From Lachnospiraceae bacterium (GTDB lineage: Bacteria; Bacillota; Clostridia; Lachnospirales; Lachnospiraceae), in the NCBI GenBank assembly GCA_028689655.1, contig JAQVCT010000003.1:124001-188000 (forward strand): 64,000 nucleotides of DNA, read 5' to 3'. Positions within the stretch are counted from its first letter, which is position 1. The number at the start of each line of letters is the position of its first letter. The position numbers and the translations under genes were made by a program. This document shows, in pieces, positions 18,053 to 27,492 of this stretch. The notes below the pieces were generated by a model. It was not told the DNA's origin. It worked only from the letters and a program-made list of their open reading frames with translations, and ran no database searches.

Positions 18053-19758
18053 TTACTCACTTCCTCCCTGATAACGTCTTCTACTTCTCTATCAGTTTCT
18101 AACTGAATCACCTGATCCAGTAATTGCTGGCAACTCTTCGGATTACAATGGCTGATCATCCTTCTCACTTTTGGAATGGATGGAACACTCACACTCAGAT
18201 TATCAATTCCCATTCCAACCCATATAGGGATCAGTTCTTCTACTTCCCCAGCCTGACCACAGATGTCCACTTCTATATGATGCTTGTGAGCACTCTCCAC
18301 AACGTATCGCATCATCCTCAGCAATGCCGGATTATAATAAGAATTCAAATATGCCACATTGGCATTATTCCGGTCGGCTGCATATAAGTATTGAGTCAGA
18401 TCATTGGTTCCTATACTGAAAAAGTCCACATGCTCTGCCATCTTATCCGCCATGATGGCTGCCGCCGGTGTCTCTATCATGATTCCCACCTGGACATCCC
18501 TTACATCTCGATGTTCCGCAATCAGTGCTTCCTTTACCTTCCCTATAAATTCTTTTGCATGTTCCACCTCCGATAAAGTCGATATCATAGGCAACATAAT
18601 CTGTACGTTTCCGCAGGTGCTGGCTCTCAGTATGGCTGCTATCTGTTTTCTATATAATTCCTCATGATCCAGACAATAACGGATGGCTCTGTAGCCTAAA
18701 AATGGATTCTCTTCCTCCGGAATGTGAAGATACGGAATCTTTTTATCTCCGCCCACATCCAGGGTACGTATAATCACGGGTCTGTTGCCCAGGGTTCTCA
18801 CGATTTCTGCATACACTGCGAACTGACTGTCTTCATCTGGTTCCTGAGGGTTCTCCATATAAAGGATCTCTGTTCGAAAGAGACCGATGCCCTCACCACC
18901 CTGTTTTAGTAATTCTTCTATCTCCAGCCTGGATGATATATTGCCATAGACTTTCATGGATTTTCCATCCTGAGTCCGGGTAAACTCTTTTCTATAGTTT
19001 TCTAACTGGATATCTTCCTCTTCTTTTTTCTTCCGATATGTCTCATACGCTTCAATCGCTGTATGATCCGGTGACAGGCAAATCTCTCCCTGTACTGCAT
19101 CCAGATATACCAAGGTATCCTCTGATACCTTTTCTGCCGCTTCCTTCAGGATTCCCTCCACTCCTATCATGCAGGGAATATCCATGGAACGTGCCAGTAT
19201 GACACAGTGGGAAGATAATCCTCCTTTTTCCAGGATAATACCTCTCAAATTCTGCTTTCCATACTCTGCCACCTGGGAGGGCGTTAAATCCTCCGCGATG
19301 ACAATGGACGGCTCAGACATGAACTGCTTGTCTGTATCTTCCTCCAGACTTCCAAGTAATCTTTGCTCCAGATCGTAGATATCTCCCACTCTTTCATTCA
19401 GATAGGCGTTATCCAATGCAGCTAACTCCTGTCTGTAGCACTCAGAGCTTTCACTTATGGCATATTCACAATTCACATGATCCTGTTTTATCATTCTCTG
19501 AATCTTTCCCATGTAGTTATGATCTTCCAAAAGTAACAATTGAAAGTCAAGAATCTCAGCGCTCTGTGCATCCGTGCTATTCTGAAGCTGCTCAATCAAT
19601 CGTTCCAGGGACGCCTGACACTTTTTCTTACGCACTTCCAATTTCTGAAGCTCCTCTTCCACACAGTCAACCTGTTGCTTTTGCGTTTGATATCTTTGTT
19701 TTTTTATAAGATAAGCCTTTGCCAATACTTTACCGCTTACTGCAACTGTTCCCTTCAT
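18046..19758 (-). CDS. ptsI: PTS enzyme I (PEP-protein phosphotransferase)
   Basis: A 570-residue EI, which moves phosphate from PEP to HPr. The phospho-histidine is near residue 184 in GGLSSHCVILARSMDIPCM (usually GGRTSHAAIMAR). The PEP site GTNDLTQYLYAADRNN and the active cysteine in DICGQAGE are present. The start at 19758 (MKGTVAVSGKVLAKA) has GGGGGA just upstream; the longer frame to 19857 runs through the promoter and is rejected. It is the first gene of the operon. The sequence departs enough from housekeeping EI to suggest a paralogue, which a genome search would settle. Confidence 0.92.
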   Translation of the reverse strand: MKGTVAVSGKVLAKAYLIKKQRYQTQKQQVDCVEEELQKLEVRKKKCQASLERLIEQLQNSTDAQSAEILDFQLLLLEDHNYMGKIQRMIKQDHVNCEYAISESSECYRQELAALDNAYLNERVGDIYDLEQRLLGSLEEDTDKQFMSEPSIVIAEDLTPSQVAEYGKQNLRGIILEKGGLSSHCVILARSMDIPCMIGVEGILKEAAEKVSEDTLVYLDAVQGEICLSPDHTAIEAYETYRKKKEEEDIQLENYRKEFTRTQDGKSMKVYGNISSRLEIEELLKQGGEGIGLFRTEILYMENPQEPDEDSQFAVYAEIVRTLGNRPVIIRTLDVGGDKKIPYLHIPEEENPFLGYRAIRYCLDHEELYRKQIAAILRASTCGNVQIMLPMISTLSEVEHAKEFIGKVKEALIAEHRDVRDVQVGIMIETPAAAIMADKMAEHVDFFSIGTNDLTQYLYAADRNNANVAYLNSYYNPALLRMMRYVVESAHKHHIEVDICGQAGEVEELIPIWVGMGIDNLSVSVPSIPKVRRMISHCNPKSCQQLLDQVIQLETDREVEDVIREEVSKW

Positions 19759-19812
19759 TCCAATCCCCCATCTGTAATTTTTACAAAATAATTCGTTTTT
19801 TAAATTGAATTT

Positions 19813-19841
19813 AGTATAACATAACTGTTTTTTTACATAAA
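19813..19841 (-). promoter_or_regulatory. promoter of the EI-HPr-EIIABC operon
   Basis: On the minus strand TTTATG (19836-19841) and TATACT (19813-19818) are 17 bases apart, about 55 bases before the EI start. An inverted repeat lies just upstream of the -35. Confidence 0.55.
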
Positions 19842-19862
19842 CGGTGCGAAAATTCATTTATT

Positions 19863-19888
19863 TACCATATCAATGTGGAAATATGGTA
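19863..19888. promoter_or_regulatory. inverted repeat upstream of PTS operon promoter (possible activator site)
   Basis: TACCATAT (19863-19870) and ATATGGTA (19881-19888) are perfect inverted arms around 10 bases, centred about 35 bases upstream of the -35 box. This is the position expected for a DNA-binding PRD activator such as LicR. A T-rich run follows on the plus strand, but no plus-strand gene ends here. Confidence 0.45.
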
Positions 19889-20019
19889 TTTTTTTTATTT
19901 ATTTACAACTTACATTTTACATACACTTCCAATATCTCATTCTGTTTTTCTCACATAAGGGTTTTCATTCCCTCTCACATCCTGTATGATGAATGTGATT
20001 TTTTAAGGAGGCACTTTAC

Positions 20020-20784
20020 ATGATAAAAGCAGTTTTTTTTGATGTGGACGGAACACTGCTGTCCCACAGAACACACGGCGTACCCGAGAGCACGCGCCTG
20101 GCACTCTCACTTTTACAGCAACGGAATATTAAGATTGTTCTGGCAACAGGCCGGCATTTTCAGGAGCTTGTGAACCTGTCCCTCGCCCATATTCCTTTTG
20201 ATTTCTATGTATTATTGAATGGGCAGTTATGCCTGGATAAGGCCAGGAATTTTGTATACGGAAAAGAAATTTCTGATATGGATGCAATCCTTCCCTTCTT
20301 CCGGGAGAGAACGATTCCCATACAGCTGTTAGAATTAGATCGGGTATATATTAACTGCGTAAATGAATATGTGCGCAGTGCCCTCCACGATGTATCCACA
20401 TCTGTTCCCGCCATAGAGGATTACACTGGCAGCAAAGTTTATCAGGCAATCGCCTATGTGGATGAAAAAGGTGCGATGACACTGCGGGATCAACTGCCCC
20501 ATTGCCGCATCACGCGGTGGAACGATAAGGCAATCGATATCATTGCTCTCTCCGAGGGAAAGGTGGGAGGTATCAAAGAATATTTAAACAGAACCGGACT
20601 AAGACCCGATGAAATCATGGCTTTCGGTGATGGGGAAAATGATATGGAAATGTTAAAATTTGCCGGAATCGGCGTTGCTATGGGAAATGCTGTGGCACAC
20701 GCCAGGGAATGCGCGGATTATGTCACCAGCGATATCGATGCAGACGGTATCATGACAGCGTTGAGACATTATCATATTCTGTAA
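20020..20784 (+). CDS. HAD superfamily Cof-type phosphatase
   Basis: A 254-residue haloacid-dehalogenase hydrolase of the Cof subfamily (type IIB cap), which dephosphorylates sugar phosphates or similar metabolites. Motif I DVDGTLL is near residue 8, motif II ATGR near 45, motif III Lys near 185, and motif IV FGDGENDMEML near 205. AAGGAGG lies 9 bases before the ATG. It diverges from the PTS operon and ends in a bidirectional terminator. The substrate is unknown. Confidence 0.9.
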   Translation: MIKAVFFDVDGTLLSHRTHGVPESTRLALSLLQQRNIKIVLATGRHFQELVNLSLAHIPFDFYVLLNGQLCLDKARNFVYGKEISDMDAILPFFRERTIPIQLLELDRVYINCVNEYVRSALHDVSTSVPAIEDYTGSKVYQAIAYVDEKGAMTLRDQLPHCRITRWNDKAIDIIALSEGKVGGIKEYLNRTGLRPDEIMAFGDGENDMEMLKFAGIGVAMGNAVAHARECADYVTSDIDADGIMTALRHYHIL

Positions 20785-20808
20785 CGTTACACATTTTAGC
20801 ATATGCAA

Positions 20809-20844
20809 AAATATTGCAGCATCAGGATTGACGCTGCAATATTT
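20809..20844 (+). terminator. terminator after HAD phosphatase
   Basis: A 12-bp perfect stem (AAATATTGCAGC and its complement) with a 12-base loop. The stem ends in TTT and begins in AAA, so it could serve both strands, but no long T tract follows. Confidence 0.55.
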
Positions 20845-20880
20845 AAATACTTATATTCTATTTTTCATAACTGCTTTTAC

Positions 20881-20935
20881 TTCATCTTTTATCTTTTATC
20901 TTTCATCTTTCATCTTTCATCTTTCATCTTTCATT
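20881..20935. repeat. 7-bp tandem repeat after nanQ
   Basis: About seven or eight units of TTTCATC (GATGAAA in the nanQ sense), the first two slightly diverged (TTTTATC). It lies immediately after the nanQ stop and is non-coding. Confidence 0.85.
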
Positions 20936-20943
20936 TCTATATT

Positions 20944-21366
20944 CTATACTCGAACTTTTCCTACTACCTTTTTCACTGTGTCCGGTGTATCTACACACAT
21001 TCCGGGACGATGGGCATCCTGGGGATAGAAGACCCCATATCCCCCCGCTGTAAAGGTCATGGTTGCCGCCTGCGAAATTACCTCATAGAACGCAATATCT
21101 TTCTGTGGATCGTAGGGAACCTTCACTGTGAGATCTCCAAGTGATGCTGTCTGCATGCGTTCCTGCCCGCTCACAATATACTGAATATCCACATAATTTT
21201 GGTGTGCCTCATAGCAGGTCTCCTCCGGTTGTTTCGTTTGGAAAGTCTGCACCATATAGAAAAAATTATCATCTACAATGTATTTTCCATCCGGAATTTT
21301 CTCAAGATCCAGTTTTTGAATATAGGCGATGGCTGCATCCACCCGCTTCACTAATTGATCCGGCAT
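20944..21366 (-). CDS. nanQ: YhcH/YjgK/YiaL family protein, NanQ-like sialic acid anomerase
   Basis: A 140-residue cupin-like protein of the DUF386 family. Metal-site residues are visible in YEAHQNYVDIQYIVSGQERM (His about 55, Asp and Gln following) and the C-terminal FYPQDAHRPGM. E. coli NanQ (YhcH) speeds anomerisation of Neu5Ac. Placement as the last gene of the sialic-acid cluster supports that role. It starts 18 bases after the second ABC permease. Confidence 0.85.
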   Translation of the reverse strand: MPDQLVKRVDAAIAYIQKLDLEKIPDGKYIVDDNFFYMVQTFQTKQPEETCYEAHQNYVDIQYIVSGQERMQTASLGDLTVKVPYDPQKDIAFYEVISQAATMTFTAGGYGVFYPQDAHRPGMCVDTPDTVKKVVGKVRV

Positions 21367-21384
21367 ATGTTTCTCCTCTCCGCC

Positions 21385-22314
21385 TTATCCTTTCACGGCA
21401 CCCATTGTAATTCCCTGGGTAAAGTATTTTTGGAAAATCAGGAACACGATAATGATGGGAACAGCTGCCAGCGTTGCTCCAGCCATAATAAGACCAAAGT
21501 CTGTGGCATTCTCCGCCTGAAGTTTCGCAATACCAAGGGAAATAGTAAGCTTATTGGTGCTGCTCAACATAATTAACTGCATGAAGTAATCGTTCCAGCT
21601 GTTAATAAATGTAAAGATTGCCAGAGCTCCAACACCCGGTTTTACCATTGGGAAAATAATATTCGTAAAGGTCTTCCACTCACTTGCTCCATCAATTCTG
21701 GCTGCCTCCATCATTTCATCGGGAACCCCCTCTGAGAATTGTTTCATCAGGAAAACGCCGAAGGGCCAGCCCACAGTGGGCAATATTACTGCCCAGATGG
21801 TATTGTAGAAAGACAATGCGGACATTTCTCGCAGCAATGGGATGAGAATTACCTGCTTCGGGAGTGCCATTGCACATACGATCAATGTGAATAACAAATG
21901 TTTACCAGGAAAACGCTTTTTAGCAAGCACATATCCCGCCATGGCTGCTGTGATGCAGGTGAGTACCATTGACGTTACCGACATGAATACCGTGTTCAGG
22001 AGCCAGCGTATTGCCGCCGGAACCTTAGGTCCTGCTGAGAACGTGATGAGTGCTCCATCCTTGCTGAAATGATCACTGAAAGGAACTGCAAATTCCCACA
22101 GTGGAGCCATCTGACGGCTGAACAGTTTCTGATAGTTGGTCAGTACCCATTCTTTGGGCCACCAGTCCGGTGTAATGGAATTGATGGACAATCCTGTTTT
22201 AAATGATCCGGTTACGATCCAATATAATGGAAACGCGAAAAGAAATGCGAGGATCATCAGGATGATGATAGATACAATTTTATATGGACTATATTTCTGA
22301 GATTTTGATTTCAT
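21385..22314 (-). CDS. sugar ABC permease (MalG-like), sialic-acid cluster
   Basis: A 309-residue inner-membrane permease of the CUT1 family with six hydrophobic segments, an N-terminal helix at about 11-31 and the EAA loop EGVPDEMMEAARIDGASEWKT near 205. It ends in ITQGITMGAVKG, the normal MalG-type terminus. It is intact and follows the interrupted partner permease by 12 bases. It presumably imports sialic acid together with the lipoprotein encoded upstream. Confidence 0.9.
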   Translation of the reverse strand: MKSKSQKYSPYKIVSIIILMILAFLFAFPLYWIVTGSFKTGLSINSITPDWWPKEWVLTNYQKLFSRQMAPLWEFAVPFSDHFSKDGALITFSAGPKVPAAIRWLLNTVFMSVTSMVLTCITAAMAGYVLAKKRFPGKHLLFTLIVCAMALPKQVILIPLLREMSALSFYNTIWAVILPTVGWPFGVFLMKQFSEGVPDEMMEAARIDGASEWKTFTNIIFPMVKPGVGALAIFTFINSWNDYFMQLIMLSSTNKLTISLGIAKLQAENATDFGLIMAGATLAAVPIIIVFLIFQKYFTQGITMGAVKG

Positions 22315-22326
22315 CCTTATTCCTCC

Positions 22327-23247
22327 TTATTTTTCTTTTGCCAGCATAAATTGTACTGCGGATAGCACTGCGATGAAGATGGCTAATACAACACCCATTG
22401 CGTTTCCGTATCCGTAACGGTACAGCTTAAATGCAGAATAATAAATGTAATACATAACAGTGTCAGTGCTGTGATTGGGACCACCGGAGGTCAGCAGCTG
22501 AATCAATGCAAAACACTGGAAACTGTTGATGGTGGTGATGACCAGAATATACAGTGTGGTTGGCATGATCATTTTCCATTTAATTTTCCAGAACAGCTGG
22601 AACTGAGTTGCTCCGTCCACCTCTGCTGCTTCCACCAGGGAGTGATCCACGTTGCCCAGGGCGGAGATGTATAATACGATTGGCTGTCCTACCGATGTGG
22701 TAAAAAGTATTAGAATAATACACCATAGTGCATATCTTTCATCTCCAAGCCAGTTAATATTCTCATTCAATATTTTGCTCTGTGTTCCTACATAGTTGAA
22801 GATTCCATAATAGTTATTGAACATCCATTTTCAAACTACGGTTACTGCCACGGAACCCGTTACCACTGGAAGATAGAATATACATCGAAATGCGGATAAT
22901 GCTTTTCCTTTGATGTTATAGATGACCGAAGACACCCACAGGGAAAATACGCATACCGTCGGAACCGATACCACCACGATAATGATTGTATTTTTCAAAG
23001 ATCGTAAAAAAATCGAATCCTTCCATAATTCCTTGTAGTTATCAAATCCGACGAAGACATCCACTGTGTCTTTTCCCATGGTGGAATCAAAGAAACTCGT
23101 CCCTACACACAGGATCATTGGTACAATAACAAACCCTACAAAGAATAATAAACATGGAAGTAAGAATAAATATGCTGATGTGGCTTCACGCCTTGCCAGC
23201 GCTCTGCTTCTTTTTGTGGGACCTACTTTATTTTTCAAAACTTTCAA
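22327..23247 (-). pseudogene. sugar ABC permease (MalF-like) with in-frame TGA at codon 139
   Basis: Two adjacent open frames in the same register make one normal 306-residue CUT1 permease except for a TGA at 22831-22833. The first part ends FYLPVVTGSVAVTVV and the second continues KWMFNNYYGIFNYVG. In this family the junction normally reads VVWKWMF, so a TGG Trp codon has become TGA. The second half carries the EAA loop (SLVEAAEVDGATQFQLFW). There is no ribosome site for a separate second gene. It may be a true nonsense mutation, a sequencing error or a read-through stop. If it is real, the importer should be inactive. Confidence 0.85.
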
Positions 23248-23320
23248 CCCCTCTCCTTCTTAATTTGATTGTTCTTTCAATATTTATAAATTTTTAGAAA
23301 GGGAAAAAACCCTTTAAAAT

Positions 23321-23347
23321 ATGCCCCTTCCCTGAAGAAAGGGGCAT
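23321..23347 (-). promoter_or_regulatory. intercistronic hairpin after binding-protein gene
   Basis: ATGCCCCTT pairs with AAGGGGCAT around a 9-base loop, followed by a second small hairpin with an A/T loop (23297-23316). It lies between the lipoprotein and permease genes, where such hairpins usually raise the binding protein's expression over the permeases by mRNA protection or partial termination. Confidence 0.6.
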
Positions 23348-23375
23348 GCTCTTTGTTCTAACGCTACCTGTTTAA

Positions 23376-24758
23376 TTACTGTGCCATACCTGCATTTGCG
23401 TTGGTGGTGAAGGTGTCACATTCCGTCTGAACATCTCCGCCTGTTCCAATTCTCTGTAACATATTCCACCATTCGGTACGTGCATTTGTCCAGCCTGCTG
23501 CTACATTGTAGTAATCACCCATAGAAGGCATAAAGTATGTATTGAACATCTCCATGGTTTCAACGGTTGGCTCACCAGCGTATGCATCTTTTATAGATGG
23601 ACGAACCGGGAAGAATCCTGATGCTTTTACTGCTTTCTCTGTTTCTATTCCATCATTATCATTACAGATAAAATCGATAAATTTCTTGGAAGCATCGATC
23701 TTTGCTGCGTCTCCATTGTCAAATATACCAAAGCCCCAGATACCGCCACAAAGTTCGGTCTTGCCATCATCAGATGGGAATAACATTGGAATGATCTCGG
23801 ATCCATTATTGGTCTTGCCTGCTTCGTTTCCTGCGTCTACGTTATTCTGCTGAGATGCGTTCCAGCAGAAAGACATTGCGAGCTGCTCCTGACGGAACAA
23901 CTGAATCTCATCTCCGCCTGCTAAGGATGCATCAAAGTTCAAGCCATCCTGTGCTACAATTGCTTCCAAAGCTTTTACATTCTCTTCGCTGTTTGCTGTA
24001 TATTCTGTGTGATCTGCGTTGGTGAAAGTGCCACTGTAAAGGTTATTGATCAGTGCTCTTGTACCCTGATCTCCCCCCTGACTTGTACAATAAACTGCTC
24101 CAACATTTTTCTGTCCGCTGTCATATACTGCCTGAACTGCCTTAAAGAAATCATCTGTCGTCCATGTATGATTCTCAAGATCCATATACTGAAGTGCATC
24201 TGCTTTCTCAAACACTGTCTTATTGATTGCCATACAATGTGCTACCATACAAAGTGGATACTCATAATATTCACCATTATCTGCCTGGCAGGCTGCTCTG
24301 ACTGTTTCATAGATCTCACTGCCCTCTGTAGTCTCAAAAAATTCTGACAGATCAACCATCAGTCCCTTTGCACCCCAGTTTGCAACTAATCTTTCTGGTC
24401 CTTCCAATACCATATCAGGAGCCTGTCCGCCTTCGATTGCAGTGTTGATCTGATCATCTCCGTTGGTATAATCCAGGTATTCTACAGTTACTTTGATATT
24501 GGGATTCTTTACATTAAAGTCCGCGATCAGGGAATCAACCGTTGCGGAATCACCCCAGTTTCCTACAGGATATGTCCATAATGTAACGGATACTTCCTCA
24601 GCGGATGCATCGCCTTCCTCTGCTGCCGGTGCCTCTGTCTGTGTTTGTTTCTCATCTTCTGCTACTGTAGTCTTTTCACTTGTGCCCGAATTTCCGCAGG
24701 CTACCAGTGACATGCCCATTACCAGTACCAGTCCCAGTGCTAATAACCTTTTCTTCAT
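23376..24758 (-). CDS. sugar ABC substrate-binding lipoprotein, probably sialic acid
   Basis: A 460-residue family-1 extracellular solute-binding lipoprotein: signal peptide with lipobox LVAC (Cys about 21), an acidic spacer to about residue 55, then a MalE-like fold beginning SVTLWTYPVGNWGDSATVDSLIADFNVKNP. ASKKFIDFICNDNDG near 363 is typical of CUT1 receptors. Its location among nan genes suggests Neu5Ac or a derivative as ligand. It lies 91 bases after the RpiR regulator. Confidence 0.85.
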   Translation of the reverse strand: MKKRLLALGLVLVMGMSLVACGNSGTSEKTTVAEDEKQTQTEAPAAEEGDASAEEVSVTLWTYPVGNWGDSATVDSLIADFNVKNPNIKVTVEYLDYTNGDDQINTAIEGGQAPDMVLEGPERLVANWGAKGLMVDLSEFFETTEGSEIYETVRAACQADNGEYYEYPLCMVAHCMAINKTVFEKADALQYMDLENHTWTTDDFFKAVQAVYDSGQKNVGAVYCTSQGGDQGTRALINNLYSGTFTNADHTEYTANSEENVKALEAIVAQDGLNFDASLAGGDEIQLFRQEQLAMSFCWNASQQNNVDAGNEAGKTNNGSEIIPMLFPSDDGKTELCGGIWGFGIFDNGDAAKIDASKKFIDFICNDNDGIETEKAVKASGFFPVRPSIKDAYAGEPTVETMEMFNTYFMPSMGDYYNVAAGWTNARTEWWNMLQRIGTGGDVQTECDTFTTNANAGMAQ

Positions 24759-24848
24759 ATTGTTACCCTCCTATTTTGTTGAACATCATATAGTTTCTAT
24801 TTGATCAGGCTCTACTCAACCTGAAAAAATCATAGTTCCCCTCATCTT

Positions 24849-25691
24849 TCAGGAAAAGATATGGGACTCCTTCGCCTGCAATGCCCGAAGTGTATCATCA
24901 TATACGCCCCGTTTTGTGTATCGCTGGCTGTTTACATAATTAATATAAATAATATCAAGCATCACCAGTATGGGATACTGTGGCGATATTACATTGCCAA
25001 GATTCAAGTGCTTTCTGGACGCCACGAGCACCACTTCCGTGCAGTATTCCGCAAATTCTGCTTTGTCATTCGCCGTGAAAAGAATCGTCTTGGCACCCCT
25101 TTTGTAAGATTCCCGCAGAAGATATAATACTTCCTGAGTCTCTCCGCTGATGGAGATACCACACACTAAGCTTTTATTATTTTGGAACACAGTCTGCATT
25201 CTCATACGGTCTGAATCGGTGAGAGAATCAATATCCACACCGATCCTGGTAAAACGGTTCTCCATCTCACTTGCTGCAAGTCCTGAACTTCCCTTTCCGC
25301 AGGCAACTACGCGATCCGAATCATAAATATAATTTACAACCCGTGCAATTTTTGCCTCGTCCATGAGACTGTAGGTCTTATTCAGAAGTTCCTGATAGGT
25401 ATCCAGTACCAGCTTTGTCTCATTTGCCACATACTCGCTTCGCTCCACAAAGCCTTCCTCATACTGATATACAAATTCCCGATATCCGTGAAATCCACAT
25501 TTTTTGGCAAATCTGGATAAGGACGCCTCCGACACGAAAATCTCCTGTGAAACTGTCCTGGCAGAAAAATCCATCTTCTTCTGATTCTTTAAAAAGAAAT
25601 TGGCAATATTCTTCTCCACGTTGGTGAAACTGTTATATTTTGCTTCTATAATTGGTACAATTGATTTCTCATAATTCTCGTATTTATCCAT
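24849..25691 (-). CDS. RpiR/MurR family regulator of the nan cluster
   Basis: A 280-residue regulator with an N-terminal HTH_6 domain (about 15-85, FTNVEKNIANFFLKNQKKMDFSARTVSQEIFVSEASLSRFAKKCGF) and a C-terminal SIS sugar-phosphate-binding domain (about 125-250, VACGKGSSGLAASEMENRFTRIGVD). RpiR-type NanR proteins of Firmicutes respond to ManNAc-6-P or GlcNAc-6-P. It starts 20 bases after nanA and is co-transcribed with the cluster, so it is probably autoregulated. Confidence 0.88.
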   Translation of the reverse strand: MDKYENYEKSIVPIIEAKYNSFTNVEKNIANFFLKNQKKMDFSARTVSQEIFVSEASLSRFAKKCGFHGYREFVYQYEEGFVERSEYVANETKLVLDTYQELLNKTYSLMDEAKIARVVNYIYDSDRVVACGKGSSGLAASEMENRFTRIGVDIDSLTDSDRMRMQTVFQNNKSLVCGISISGETQEVLYLLRESYKRGAKTILFTANDKAEFAEYCTEVVLVASRKHLNLGNVISPQYPILVMLDIIYINYVNSQRYTKRGVYDDTLRALQAKESHIFS

Positions 25692-25710
25692 ACGAACCTC
25701 TTTACTTCAT

Positions 25711-26628
25711 TTACAGATATCTCAATTTTGCTTCCCGGATCATCGCTGCTGCGGTTTCTACAATAGGAAGATCTTCCGGAACCAGTGCTGCCAATGGCTT
25801 GCGTACACCACCGATATCCAGCTTTTCATTTATTCTAAGGATCTCCTTGATCACTGCATACAGATTGCCATGCGCCTCACATATTTTATAGATAATGGCA
25901 TTCACATCGTTTTGAATGTGATAAGCTTCTTTCATCTTTCCTGCTTTTATCAGTTCGTCCAGTTCCAGGAACAGTTCCGGCATGGCACCGTAGGTTCCAC
26001 CGATTCCAGCATCTGCCCCGATAACACGTCCACTGATGAACTGCTCGTCCGGACCATTGAAGATGATGTAGTCTTCTCCTGCTGCCTGCTTGAATAACTG
26101 AATATCCTGTACCGCCATGGAGGAGTTCTTCACACCGATTACCTTTGGATTCTCACACATCTTTTTGAACAGACTCTGTGTCAGGGCAACTCCTGCCAGT
26201 TGTGGGATATTGTAGATTACAAAATCCGTATTGGGAGCCGCTGCGCTGATATCGTTCCAGTATTCTGCGATGGCATATTCCGGTAAGTGGAAATAAATTG
26301 GAGGAATAGAAGCTATTGCATCTACACCCAGGCTCTCTGCGTTTGCCGCCAGTTCTCTGCTGTCCTTTGTATTGTTGCATGCCACATGTGCGATAACGGT
26401 AAGTTTCCCTTTTGCTACTTTCATTACATTTTCCAAAACAATTTTTCGGTCTTCTACGCTTTGGTAGATACATTCTCCGGAAGAACCATTTACATATACC
26501 CCTTTGACACCTTTGTCTACATAATATTGTGTCAACGCCTGTACTCTTTCGGGACTGATCTCCCCATTTTCGTCATAGCATGCATAAAATGCCGGGATGA
26601 CGCCTTTATACTTTTCCAAATCTCTCAT
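25711..26628 (-). CDS. nanA: N-acetylneuraminate lyase
   Basis: A 305-residue class I aldolase of the DHDPS/NAL family, splitting Neu5Ac to ManNAc and pyruvate. The GSSGE substrate motif is near residue 48, the YNIPQLAGVAL tyrosine near 139, and the Schiff-base Lys in VIGVKNSS near 167. The operon partners NanE, NanK and NanQ make lyase far more likely than dihydrodipicolinate synthase. It is 13 bases after nanE. Confidence 0.93.
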   Translation of the reverse strand: MRDLEKYKGVIPAFYACYDENGEISPERVQALTQYYVDKGVKGVYVNGSSGECIYQSVEDRKIVLENVMKVAKGKLTVIAHVACNNTKDSRELAANAESLGVDAIASIPPIYFHLPEYAIAEYWNDISAAAPNTDFVIYNIPQLAGVALTQSLFKKMCENPKVIGVKNSSMAVQDIQLFKQAAGEDYIIFNGPDEQFISGRVIGADAGIGGTYGAMPELFLELDELIKAGKMKEAYHIQNDVNAIIYKICEAHGNLYAVIKEILRINEKLDIGGVRKPLAALVPEDLPIVETAAAMIREAKLRYL

Positions 26629-26641
26629 GTTCGTTTCTCCT

Positions 26642-27337
26642 TTATGCTAGTTCCTCCAGCGCTTCCGCAAATTTCTTTGTGATAATCTGTGGTCTTGTGA
26701 TGATGGATCCTACCACCACCGCATAAGCTCCAAGTTCGATAACTCGTTTGCATTTTTCCGGTGTATCAATGTTTCCCTCGGCAATCACATGATTCTTCAC
26801 CTTTGCCAGAACAGTTCGAAGAATCTCAAAGTCATTTGCCTCAATCCGCATATCTTTGCTCTGCTCCGTGTACCCCACCATGGTGGTTCCAATAAAGTCA
26901 AAGCCAAGTTCATCGGCATGAAGTGCTTCCTCCACTGTTGAACAGTCTGCCATGAATAATTGATCCGGATACTTTGCCTTCACTTCCTTGAAAAATGTAT
27001 CCAGTGAAACTCCCCCTGGACGTTTTCTCTCTGTCGCATCCAGTGCGATGATTTCCGGCCCTATTTCCATCAACTCCTCCACCTCTTTCATGGTAGTGGT
27101 GATGTATACGTCGCATTGATTATAATCACGTTTGACAATTCCAATAATGGGCAGATCCACCTGAGACTTTATCTCAGCGATATCTTCTTTGCTATTTGCA
27201 CGGATTCCCAACGCTCCGCCTTCCTTGGCTGCTTTCGCCATACGTCCCATGATAAAAGACGAATGCAAAGGCTCATCGGGAAGTGCCTGACAGGATACGA
27301 TCAGTTTACCTTTTAATTTCTCTACTTTTTGATTCAT
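26642..27337 (-). CDS. nanE: N-acetylmannosamine-6-phosphate 2-epimerase
   Basis: A 231-residue TIM-barrel enzyme converting ManNAc-6-P to GlcNAc-6-P. Family motifs in order are [18 protein letters not shown] at the start, [12 protein letters not shown] near 60 with the catalytic Lys, [13 protein letters not shown] near 95, [25 protein letters not shown] near 125, [10 protein letters not shown] and [11 protein letters not shown]. It is the first gene of the long nan transcript and has an AGGAGG 10 bases before the ATG. Confidence 0.95.
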   Translation of the reverse strand: MNQKVEKLKGKLIVSCQALPDEPLHSSFIMGRMAKAAKEGGALGIRANSKEDIAEIKSQVDLPIIGIVKRDYNQCDVYITTTMKEVEELMEIGPEIIALDATERKRPGGVSLDTFFKEVKAKYPDQLFMADCSTVEEALHADELGFDFIGTTMVGYTEQSKDMRIEANDFEILRTVLAKVKNHVIAEGNIDTPEKCKRVIELGAYAVVVGSIITRPQIITKKFAEALEELA

Positions 27338-27361
27338 AGCTTTTGTCCTCCTGTTGAAATC

Positions 27362-27419
27362 ATTATAACAAATAAGGTTTTATTTTCAACAAGTTGTGAG
27401 CATTCTGAAAGTTCTTTCA
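27362..27419 (-). promoter_or_regulatory. nanE promoter and candidate RpiR operator
   Basis: On the minus strand TTGAAA (27384-27389) and TATAAT (27362-27367) are 16 bases apart, just before nanE. Upstream, TGAAAGTTCTTTCA (27406-27419) is an inverted repeat with 6-base arms, a plausible site for the RpiR regulator of this operon. Confidence 0.55.
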
Positions 27420-27492
27420 TCATTTTTAGTGCATTTTCACCAATAATAGACTTTAAAATCAAGCACATGTGACATATTATGCTAATATTTTT

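Noticed and set aside
19758-19857. 33-residue N-terminal extension of enzyme I
   Set aside because: It runs through the predicted promoter and has no family similarity; the MKGTVAVSGK start has its own ribosome site.
22327-23247. Two separate small permease genes
   Set aside because: Both parts are in one frame, neither half is a full permease, and there is no ribosome site before the second ATG.
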